The notes beneath the pieces were generated by a model that saw only the letters and a program-made list of their open reading frames with translations, had not been told where the DNA came from and made no database searches. Below, one piece after another: positions 53,343 through 62,690 of a stretch of DNA of 64,000 bases. Position 1 is the first letter of the stretch, and each line of letters starts with the position of its first letter. The position numbers and the translations under genes are program-made. This stretch comes from Aurantiochytrium sp. KH105 (lineage: Eukaryota > Sar > Bigyra > Thraustochytrida > Thraustochytriidae): contig BGKB01000046.1 of assembly GCA_003116975.1 (NCBI GenBank), forward strand, positions 248,001 through 312,000, in the 5' to 3' direction.

Positions 53343-54040
53343 TTGCTTGCTGGCTTGCTCGCTTGCATCTTCTATCAGCGCATCTACAGCTGCTGCATGC
53401 ACTACTGCAGCGCTTCGGCCCGTGGCTGGCGGACGCGTGCGCCTGGTCGATCATTGAAAAGGTCATGAACACATCACTTTGGCTTGCCTCTTTGCCTTCC
53501 TGCAACACAAGCACGCGACTCCATCCACCCGTCCATCCATCGCGCCGGCGTTTCTCACACCCTCGTCCCCAAGATCTTTCTTCTCGCGGCCGCCCATCAG
53601 TCAGCCAGGCCCACGTGGGCCTGCTGACTGCTGTTTGTATCGTCGGGCAGTCGCTCGTGCTGCTGCTGCATCTTGGCGTCCCGACTCTGTGGCCGTCCAA
53701 TCCATCCATCCATTTATCCATCCATCCATCCATCCAAAGCAGGCACGCGGGCCGACCGCGAGGCGCCGGTGGCTGGAGCGTCGCGAGCCTGCAAACCGAC
53801 GGACGGATCGCATCGATCGTATCGATGCGCTGCCGGCCCCTGCCGCTCGCAAGGGCTCCCGAGCCGATCCCGGAAGAGCAGAGCAGAGCCAGAGCAGAGC
53901 AGAGCAGCGGCGCACGCCAAGCCCGTGCAAGAAAGCCGCGGACGGAGGCTGGCTTGGTCACTGAAGGTGGCGACAGGCAGGCAGGCGGCCGGCCAGCCAG
54001 CATTCTGAGGCGGAGTCAAAGAGCGTCCACGTCGCTCAGG

Positions 54041-54100
54041 GTAAAGAAAAGAAAAGAAAGAAGAAAAGAAAAGAGAAGAAAGGAAAGGAAAGGAAAGAAA
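54041..54100. repeat. Homopurine (GAAAA/GGAAA) tract
   Basis: About 60 bp of pure purine on the plus strand. Confidence 0.92.
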
Positions 54101-55210
54101 GCCTGGAGTTCGAGGCTCGGACGCCACCGCCGCCAGAGGCCCTGCCCACCTCTATCCTTCTCGCTTCGGCCTCCTCTGCAGCTGCTTCTTTCCCTCCTTC
54201 CTTTTCTTTCCTTTCCTTGCCGCGCACCCACAGAATGACTTTCTGCGCGCCTCCCACAGGAGCTGCTGATGTTATTTCATACAGCAGCTTGGGTCTTTCA
54301 TCCACTTCTATTCATTCATTCCTTCATTCTTTTTATTGCTCTCACAGTTCTTTTACTTCTCTCCAGAAAGAAAAGTTTTTTCTTTTGTTCTTCTTTTACT
54401 TTTTTATTTCACTGGCGGCGGGTCCCTTCCTTCCATCCTTGCTTCCATTCTTACTCTGCTTCCCTTCACTATCCGTGCCTGCTCCTTTCGGGGTGCACCA
54501 TCCTTCCTTTCTTCCTTTTCCTTCCTTTCTTGCAGCTGCTAGCCGGCCATGACCAGCCAGTGGACGGCGGCCCCGCACGCCAGAATCCCGTTGCATCGTG
54601 AGCGTGCGACGTCGTCCACGCTCGGAAAACCGCACCCGTTCATAGCCGCTGCCGCGACAGCCTGCACTGGCCGCGCGCACCGGCAGCACCGACTCTGGCT
54701 GGCCGCACGAGCCCAGCCGGCGGGGAGCTCTCTCAACGTCAAGCCCGATGAAAACCAACGGCCACCGGTCGCAACCGCCCGGCCCGCAACAGCAACCCAA
54801 CTAATTGCACCGGGCCGCCCGCGCGCGGACACGCACGCAGGCACGCAGGCACGCAGGCTGGCAAGGCCAAACAAAGAAACAGAGAGGCACGCCCAGGCAT
54901 GCATGCATACCTACCTCTCGAAGAATCCCAGTGCTGCGGCCCACGGCCCGCCCACCGCTCGAGGGGCGGAGCGTGCAGTGGCGGGGAGCGCGGCAGGCGG
55001 GAGGTGAAAGACAGGCTGCAACGGAGCGGGGGACCTGTCTTGGAAGAAGCCGCCGCGGCCGCTTTGCGCGCCACAGAGGCGAGGGGGGAAAGGACGAGGG
55101 TCTTTCAGGCCTCGCAGCCGAGCCGCGCGCAGGACAGACAGAAGGGAGCGCGCAAGAAGAAAGAAAGAAAAGAAGACTGATGGATGGATGAAAATAGAAA
55201 GTTGGATGGC

Positions 55211-55300
55211 TTGGCGTGGCCTAACTTAGCTTGGCGTGGCGTGGCGTGGCGTGGCGTGGCGTGGCGTGGCGTGGCCTAACTTAGCTTGGCCTGGCCTTGC
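55211..55300. repeat. (GTGGC)n array with flanking direct repeats
   Basis: Nine GTGGC-type units are bracketed by two copies of the 17-bp word GTGGCCTAACTTAGCTT, so the array looks like a slippage expansion inside a duplicated segment. Confidence 0.92.
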
Positions 55301-57608
55301 TTGCGGACGGGCAACTTAACTGTAAAGTTCGGCCAGCGGGACACGCACGCGTTGAGAGGAGGGCCCTAAAAGGAAATGCCCAGCCAGGTTTTGAAAGAAC
55401 CAAGGAGTTGGCCCTAAATGGGGCGGCTGAACGAACGAACGAACGAAAGAGCGAACGAGCGAACGAGCGATCGATCAATCTCCAAGACAGACGAAAGACC
55501 ACCCGCATCGCAGTAGCCTGCCCGCCACCGCTGAATGCTGCCTTTCCTCCTCGGGCAATAAAACGGCCAGCGGTGGCTAATTCAAGACTCGAGAGAGTAT
55601 ACATCTCTATCTATCTTCTCTTTTGCAGCCACACGACCGAATAGCCAGCTGCATCAGCAAGCAGCGGCGCGCCCATGAGACCTCTTAAGGCCTGAGCTCG
55701 CCCTGCTGAAGCCGCTGAAGCCACCAGCTAGCCGAGCCGCCTGGCTAGGCGTCTGGCCACACGGCCTGGCAGGGCCCGCCGAAGCCTCAGCGAGCAGACT
55801 GACAGCGAGTGTCTGTCCCAAAGGCGCATAAGTGTGGTGGGCCAAACAAAGCCGAGCGTCGATTGACCGCGCCTGCACTGTCAAGGAAAGATAAATTGAT
55901 TGAGGGATAAATAGAGAGCCAGATGCCATGGAATGAATGAGGAAACAGCTGCCAACGACACACAAAGGCTCGAGCCATTTCTGTCCTCACTGATTGCTTG
56001 CCTGCTCGCTTGCTTGCTTTGCTTGCTTGCCTTCTTTTGCCCTTGCTCTTGCTCTTGCTCTTGGCCTCGCCGTCGCGCGCGCGACTTGATGCGAACGCAA
56101 GCGGCTGCGTGACGTGCGGGCCTCCGCAGCCGCCTGGAAGCCGCCGCCGCGGCGTCTCTCGATCTCTCTCTCTGAGCAGCTAGCAGCCACTGCATCTCCA
56201 TCTGTGAAGCAGAGCCACCGCCTTCCTTCCTTCCTTCCTTCCTTCCTTTCTTTTCTCCTTTTTTCCCTTTTTCCCTTCCTTCCAGGGCGCGGGAGTTGGG
56301 TTTGTTTCGCTCTGCCGCTGCAGGATCTCCCGCCACAGCTCCCTTCGCCGCTGCAGCAGCCAGCTGCGATGTGCAGATACACATGCAGCAGGGGCAGGTG
56401 ACGGCCGTGAGGCCTGTTCGATGAGCGGCGGCGGCTGTCTTATTCTCCGGCTCCTGCAGCTGCTGTCGCATGGGCGCGAGACATCGCGTGGCGAAGAACC
56501 GAGTCACCCGCGATGACAGTGAATGAGTATAGGAGTCTTCGAGGCTAAGAACTGGGTTCTTTCGGCCGTGCCGCTGCCTGCCGCTGCCTGCCACTGCGAT
56601 CTGCGCGAAAAGCCAAGCTCGAGAGACGTAAAATGTGGCCGGCAGGACCGCCTTGTCCCACTCCCTTCCACTCCTCTGTCCGCGGAAGCTCCGGGGGCGG
56701 CCATGGCCATGGCGGCCGACCCGCCCGCCACACCATTGTCGAGCGGTGGCCGATCGATCCATCGATGCATCGACGGCGAGGGTCGGCCTGCTTGCTGCCT
56801 ACAATCAGCGACCCTTCAAGACTCTGGTCGGTTGCGGGCGACGCATCGTTGATTGATTGGTTGATTGACTGCTTGCTTGCTTGCTTGATTGATTGACGCA
56901 GGAGGAAGGAGGCTGAGCCGAGCCCGAGCAAAACCTGAGGTGCGAAGACTAGCCTTGCGAGAGATCAGTCACAGATCAGTGGCGGATCTTCTATCTCCTA
57001 TCATGATGGCCGTCTGCAGCTGGCAGGCGGTAGGGCGGGCGGAGGAAGCGCGGTCAGTCATGTCAGTCGGTCGGTCGATCGGTCTCTGAGCTAGCTTCGC
57101 TTCTGCGTGCTTGCTTTGCTTACTTGCTTGATAGCGAGCGAGGCCCGCGTCGGCCTGCGGCAAGGAGCTTGAGCCGCACCGGCCGCAGCTCCCCCCTTCC
57201 TGGCCGGAGACCGCTCCGGCGTCGCGGCATTACGGGTCCGCACGAGCGAGAGCGAGGGAGAGTCCGTCGAGAGGAAGAGCTCGCGGCGCAAAGAGCTCGT
57301 CCTCGCTACAGCGAGGCTTCCTTCGCCTGCCGCTCGCGAGGGGCTGGCGGGCGCGGCTGCGGCTGCGGCTGGCTACCAGGGCCGTCCCCAAGCGCGGCTC
57401 CAGGCTCGGCCGCGCCGTCCAAACGGGCGAGCCCAGGCAGGCAAGGAGGCCGGCAAGCAGAAGCGAGCGCGCAGGCCGTGGCCGTAAAGCAGAGCTGACC
57501 AGCCGCCACGACACCTCATACTGCACGCACAGACAGAAAGACAGAAGCGGGGACAGACGCGCAAGGCAGGCAGCTAGCTAGCTATCTTTCATTTCCTTTC
57601 TCTCCTTT

Positions 57609-57612
57609 TGTT

Positions 57613-57647
<35 letters not shown>

Positions 57648-57648
57648 C
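57609..57648. repeat. (CTTT)n microsatellite
   Basis: Nine to ten perfect CTTT units, the same unit as the array at 26.7 kb. Confidence 0.95.
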
Positions 57649-59195
57649 TGGCTGGCGGGCGGGCTGGACGGTCTTTCTTCCTGCTCTCTCCGCAGCTGCA
57701 GTGGCTGTGTGTCGAGCCGCGAGCGCACGCCGCCCGTGCTACGGGGCGCGAAGGAGGAGCGAGGGGCGGCGGGCAGAGCGCTCAGTGGCGGTAAGAATGG
57801 AGGAGGGAGGGCTGAGGGGGAGGCGTGCTCGGCCGCGGCAGGCAGTGGCGGTTGGCGTGCGCGGGCGGCGAGGGAGGAAGCAAGCAAAGGGAAGGAGGTA
57901 GGGAAGGGAGAAACAGCAGGGCAGCAAGCAAGCAAGCACGCACGCAAGCGAGCGACAGAAAGCAAGCAGCGGGATCGCATGCGTTTGGGAGGAAAGGAAA
58001 GGTAGGAGGAAGAGCTCCGGCCAAGTGAGATCCAAAAAGGAATGCCGCGCGGCGGAGGAGACACATGCAGGGCGTCCCGCGGCCGGCCAGCCAGGGCTGT
58101 GGCGACTAATGGAGGGAAAGACGTGGAGCCGAGGACAGTGGTCTGCGAGGGGTGCGCAGAGCGCAGGGAGTCCTCGCGGGCGCCATCGTCGTGGCCGCCG
58201 GCCGTGGCGCGGCGGCAGAACGGGAGGGAGGGAAGGAGAACGGAAGGCGGGCAGGCGCGATCGCTATCTGGCTGGCTGATTGGCTGGCTGGCTGGTTTGC
58301 TTACATTGTTAGTGTTTGCGTCTTTTGTTCGTGCTTGATTGTGTTCTGCGGCACGGGCGTAGCGCTTCCGAAAGCTTCTTTCATTCTTGTGCTTGCCTTC
58401 TTTCTTGAATTTTCGAGGTTCGCTTCCTTTCCTGGCCGCCACGCAACAATCAAACAGCGCAGCGTGGAGAGGAGACGAGCGAAGAAGAGCAGCCTCCCGC
58501 TGCGGCCACGCGCATCTTTTGTAACCCGCGAGGCCGTACCGACAAGCAAGCAAGCAAGCAAAAGCACGCCAGCTCGTGCCAGCTGCGCACGCGTCTCTCT
58601 CCATCCTTCCGCGGGACAGTCAATCAGTCAATCAGACAGACAGACAGACAAACAAACAGAGAGACAAACAGACAGACACGCCAGCTCGGGCCGGCCGAGG
58701 GGGGCCGTGGCGAGGACGCGTGATCGACGGTGATCGATCAATCTGTCGGTCCTCGCGGAGCGTGCGTTCTGTACGCGCCGGCGACCATGTGAATGTGCGC
58801 TCCACCGCTGGCCGGGAGGGAGGGAGACAGCAGCAGCCGCTGCGGAGAGGTCCAGGGGCTGGATAGACGTCCACCCCTTCTAGGCGAATCCCGCAGTGCG
58901 CACGCATGGGTCGGGGAAGGGGACAGGAACTGCGGAGGGCGTACTGCTGTCGGGGGCGGCGGCGGGCCGGGCCAGCGGCGAACTGCGGGCGAAGGCGAGG
59001 CGAGGCGAGAATGGCGGACGGGTCGAAACGGGAAAAGTACAGGCAAGAAGCTGCGCGCGACTGCGGGTGAGAGGGACCTGCCTATACCGCAAAACGGTGA
59101 CGAAAAATCTGCCGTGTGCTGGCTGGCTGGCTGCGGCGCGCGTGTCTGACAGATCAGGTTAGTCCCCGGGGAGCTTTCCTTCCAATCATCCCACC

Positions 59196-59430
59196 GAAAA
59201 AGAAAAGTCTCGAAACAAAAAGAAACATTTAAAAAAATTAAAAAAAAAAGAAAAGTAAAAGAAAAGTAAGAGTAAAAGAAAGTTGTTTTGACAAAAAAGA
59301 AAAAGATTGAAAAGAAAGGAAAAGAAAAGAAAAGAAAAGAAAGGGAAAGGAAATGGGAAAGGAAAGGGAAGGGAAGGAAGAGGGAAAAGAAGAGGCAAGG
59401 GGAGAGGAGAGAAAAGGGAGGCAACGAGGG
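59196..59430. repeat. Long homopurine tract
   Basis: About 235 bp of A-rich then G/A-rich purine sequence on the plus strand, with few pyrimidine interruptions, 650 bp upstream of the kinase gene. Confidence 0.88.
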
Positions 59431-59639
59431 CCGCAGCAAACCTGCAAAGCACCTCGGCCGTCGCAGCAGCTGCGAGCCCAAGGAGGCGAGGCAAGACAGA
59501 AAGCAAGGCGAAAGCAAGGCACGGCGGAGAGAGAGAGTGAGCAAGAGACGCGGGCGCGCGCACGAGCGCGGCGCGGCGCAGCGCTCCCTCGCTGCCCCCC
59601 GTCCCTGTCTCCCTCCCTGGCCTTCTCCACGCGCACCTC

Positions 59640-59700
59640 GCAGACACGGAAAGGAGGGCGGCGGATCCGTGGCGCGGATCCGCGGCGCGGATCCGGGCGG
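59640..59700. repeat. GGATCCGCGGCGC palindromic repeat
   Basis: Three copies of a GCGGATCCG-type palindrome at about 14-bp spacing. Symmetric repeated palindromes upstream of a gene could be protein-binding sites, but chance in GC-rich DNA is not excluded. Confidence 0.7.
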
Positions 59701-60010
59701 CCCACCTACCCGTAGGCTCCGTCCCAGTCCCTCCGCCTCCGGGCCTAGGCGACCTTGGCATTCACGTCCAGCACAGCACGACCCGGCGTCCCCGCCCGTG
59801 CCTCGCCGAAAGAACCGGGCGCCCGATCGCCGTGCTCGCGCGACCGGCCCAGGACCCGCGCGCCAACGCGAAAGCGATAGAGGGCGAGTGAACGCCACAG
59901 CACCTTTTGTCAGATCTTGGCGTGCGCCTGAACCTTCCCCTGCCTGTCTCAACGAGCCGCGGGCACGAGTGACAGCTCGAGCCACCAGGCAAAAAGTAGA
60001 AAAGGCAAAT

Positions 60011-60019
60011 CCATAAAAG
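60011..60019 (+). promoter_or_regulatory. TATA-like box of the kinase gene
   Basis: CCATAAAAG lies about 70 bp before the first ATG (60083) of the kinase gene, at a plausible TATA distance for a short 5' UTR. No other promoter element is recognised. Confidence 0.35.
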
Positions 60020-60082
60020 GGCGGAAGCGAGCGCGTGAGCAACGTGCACAGATCGAACTGCTCCACACTTACCATTGCCATC

Positions 60083-61534
60083 ATGACCATGAGGAGGACG
60101 AGCTCTGCCCATGCGGCCAACGCAGATCTATCTTCATCAGCACATCACGCTGCCGCGCTGCCGCGCATGGCACGAATTGTCAGAATGCTTGATCACGGGC
60201 GCAATGGCATCGTCGCGCTCGCCACGTGGGCACCAGGTAATATTAACAACAACCACAACAACAACAATCAAAATCACGATGTCGCTGCCGGTTTGCATCG
60301 AGACTCCACCCGATACGTCTACATTAATGATGACAACAACAACAACAACAACTCTTACCAACCCGGCACCGTTGTCAACGTCCCCGTGCAAAATGAACTC
60401 TCCCGAGGAACCGTCATCGATTCCTCCGTCAGTGGCCACTTTGCCCTCAAAATTGTCAACGTCCTCCGAGCCAACGTAGACGAGGCTGGCAGCGCGGCGA
60501 ATGATGCCGACAATGGCGTTCAACTTTCTGCTTCGGCTTCTTCTTCTTCCTCCTCCTCCTCCTCCTCCTCCTCCTCCCCTTCAGCATCAGCCATGGCTGC
60601 TGCAGCAGCAACACAAGATCAAGAAGAAAGTGCCGAAATTCTCGCAGCAACCGCTGCGTCAATAGGTCGAGTCGCCGACGACTGCGTCACAAGGGAAATC
60701 TCCGTCCTGAGGCACCTGGGTAAGACCCCAGCCCGGAGTCCCTTTGTTATCGACTTTTACTTTGCCAGCCAAGATGCCAACCGTTTTTTTATTGGCATGG
60801 AACCCTGTCTCGGTGGCGATCTCTTCACCCTCATGCAAGACGAGGAACTCGCCTTTCCCGATATTCTCTTTTACGCAAGCGAAATTTCTCTCGGGCTACA
60901 ATTTCTTCACGAAAACCACATCCTCCACGCCGACATCAAGCCAGAGAACATTGGCCTCACCTCCTCAGGTCACGTTCGCATCCTCGACTTTGGGCTCTCC
61001 GTCGTCCTCGACCCCGAGACCGACTTCAACGTAGAAACTGGCCGCCTCGAAGTTCGCACGAGCTCGGGCACTCTCGCATACGCCGCGCCCGAAGTCCTCC
61101 AGAGGGATAAGCACGGCTGCGAGTCCGACTGGTGGAGCCTCGGCGTTCTCATGTATGAAATGCTCTTTGGGGGATGGCCCTGGCACATACCGCATGACCC
61201 TCAAGAGACCTGCAATCTCATCTGTGTTGCCCCTCTTCAGCTCCCGCCAGAGCTGATGCTCCATGACGCCAATGATGACGATTCTGATGCTGATGATGAC
61301 AACCACGAGCAAGTCTTCGCGCCGAACAACGCCCAAGCCGATACTGAACATGACGACCTCGACTTGGCCGAGACTTCCGCTTTCGACCTTATCTCTCGCC
61401 TCCTTGTAAAAGAACCTTCGGCGCGCATGGGCTGGGCGAACGGCCTCGAAGACCTCAAGGCGCACCCCTTCTTCTACGGCATTGACTGGGACGTCGCAGC
61501 CCACCAGGGCTATGCGGCGCCTTTTGCTTCATGA
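60083..61534 (+). CDS. AGC-like serine/threonine protein kinase
   Basis: 483 residues; the first true ATG is 60083, since the frame's upstream part has none. Kinase motifs in order: a weak glycine loop DHGRNGIVALA near 37-47, FALKIV with the ATP-binding Lys near 123, the C-helix Glu in TREISVLRHL near 205, catalytic loop HADIKPEN near 282, DFG near 302, GTLAYAAPE near 329, and DWWSLGVLMYEMLFGGWPW near 349-367. The end HPFFYGIDWDVAA is the AGC-family C-lobe ending; no full hydrophobic-motif tail follows. HRD is replaced by HAD, losing the Arg that usually reads the activation-loop phosphate. The N-lobe is split by poly-Asn and poly-Ser inserts and the C-lobe by an Asp-rich insert. The PKA/PKG/PDK group is nearest by motif; substrates are unknown. 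Confidence 0.9.
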   Translation: MTMRRTSSAHAANADLSSSAHHAAALPRMARIVRMLDHGRNGIVALATWAPGNINNNHNNNNQNHDVAAGLHRDSTRYVYINDDNNNNNNSYQPGTVVNVPVQNELSRGTVIDSSVSGHFALKIVNVLRANVDEAGSAANDADNGVQLSASASSSSSSSSSSSSSPSASAMAAAAATQDQEESAEILAATAASIGRVADDCVTREISVLRHLGKTPARSPFVIDFYFASQDANRFFIGMEPCLGGDLFTLMQDEELAFPDILFYASEISLGLQFLHENHILHADIKPENIGLTSSGHVRILDFGLSVVLDPETDFNVETGRLEVRTSSGTLAYAAPEVLQRDKHGCESDWWSLGVLMYEMLFGGWPWHIPHDPQETCNLICVAPLQLPPELMLHDANDDDSDADDDNHEQVFAPNNAQADTEHDDLDLAETSAFDLISRLLVKEPSARMGWANGLEDLKAHPFFYGIDWDVAAHQGYAAPFAS

Positions 61535-62690
61535 GCCACACCTCAACTCATCCAATTTATTCTCGTCACCAGCTAGCCAATTGATTCTGTATTCAGTCCA
61601 TTTGTCGACTTGAAAGGTCGACCGATTCCGGCAGCAACTTCTTTCCTTCCCCGCCACCCACCTCACCCCACCCCCCAAAACCAAAACAAAAATCATTTGC
61701 TTGCCATTTTGCCAGTCACTCTTCACCTTCAACGTAAACTCACCTCACAATTCATCGTATATCACCGACAAAAAATAACTATTCTCTTCATACCATACAA
61801 TTACCAACTCAGATTCAAGTTGCACTTGTGGGCTGCTTGAAACGTGCACCGTGTCTATCTCACTGTCAATGCACCCGACAACATCTTGCATCTTCGCTGC
61901 GCGCGAACAAGGTGTCTGAAAATCGAACGAGCACAGTGTTTCTCCTGAATTCCGTAGAATACAGAAAAAATGCATGTCCTGCCTCTTGATGCAAAGGATC
62001 TTTTGTAGACGGCCTCAAGTATGCGCCTCGAATCACTTTTTATCAGAAAGCGCCTGAACGCATCGCGTCTTCTTCTTTTTCTCCTTCTTCTTCATCATCA
62101 TCATCTGACCTTTATCATCATGAGGGACAGGTGCAGCGATAAGTCATTACTGTCCATGGCTAGGGTTTGCTTTGTCGCCACTGCCACAGTTTCACGCGTT
62201 CATAATGCAAGAAGATGTGCGAGCGTCCGTGACTACGGCTCCTCGGACCCTGTCCCGGTACCCGATCCCTGCGCTTGTCCGCCTGTCAATTTTACCAAAG
62301 CGAAAGTGCTCTCAGCACAGCTACAAAAGAGCACTACTCCTTCTAGATCATCTCTAGGCCCAGGCTCACGCATCACCGCACATCATTTACTTATGCAATC
62401 AATAGTTGACATCTTTGGAACGGACGCACACACCTATCTGTTCTCAAAGTAGCCAAAAATGAGTTGCGCGAACGCAGGACCGCACACACACTTTCCGGCG
62501 CGGGGTCAATCAACAGCTTGCAATGCGCGAGGGGACGAGAGCAACAAGTGCATCGACGACCGGCCTGCAAACCTGGCGAACCCCCGCCGGCGTGTACTGC
62601 GTGCGCGCGTACGCGAGCGAACGGCGCGCGGAGCAGTCTCGCGCACCTCTGGACGAGCGCCAAGAAGGGAAAGCTCGCATTCGCAAGAGA
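61535..62690. other. Intergenic, possible small ORF
   Basis: AT-richer DNA downstream of the kinase gene. A 143-residue plus frame with a real ATG (62021-62452) begins MRLESLFIRKRLNASRLLLF and includes TCT/CAT trinucleotide runs; its second half is moderately protein-like, but nothing supports it as a gene. The rest is presumed 3' UTR and promoter of the next gene. Confidence 0.4.

Larger units (their letters stand above)
39821..60082. other. 20-kb gene-poor interval
   Basis: No frame in this interval shows a recognisable domain or a convincing coding composition. The many long frames on both strands are Arg/Ala/Ser/Pro-rich, overlap on opposite strands and are explained by high GC. The DNA is dominated by tetra- and pentanucleotide repeats (CGGT, TTCG, GATC, ATTG, GGCT, GTGGC, GTGCG, GTCGA) and by homopurine/homopyrimidine tracts, with a few AT-rich islands (about 44.16-44.45, 48.60-49.29, 53.10-53.28, 54.25-54.54 and 59.19-59.43 kb). 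TATA-like words occur (for example 40785, 42308 and 45081) without a gene I can attach. A short frame at 45349-45532 (MDRSIELRPGVERTRARIAE onward) is the most protein-like piece but remains unsupported. Confidence 0.55.

Noticed and set aside
57582-60120. Long minus frames of 340 and 460 residues
   Set aside because: They read through (CTTT)n and the homopurine tract as poly-Phe/Ser/Leu and Lys/Glu runs, so are repeat-driven.
62021-62452. 143-residue plus frame after the kinase gene
   Set aside because: Has a real ATG, but its first half is poly-Leu/His from TCT and CAT runs and nothing else supports it.
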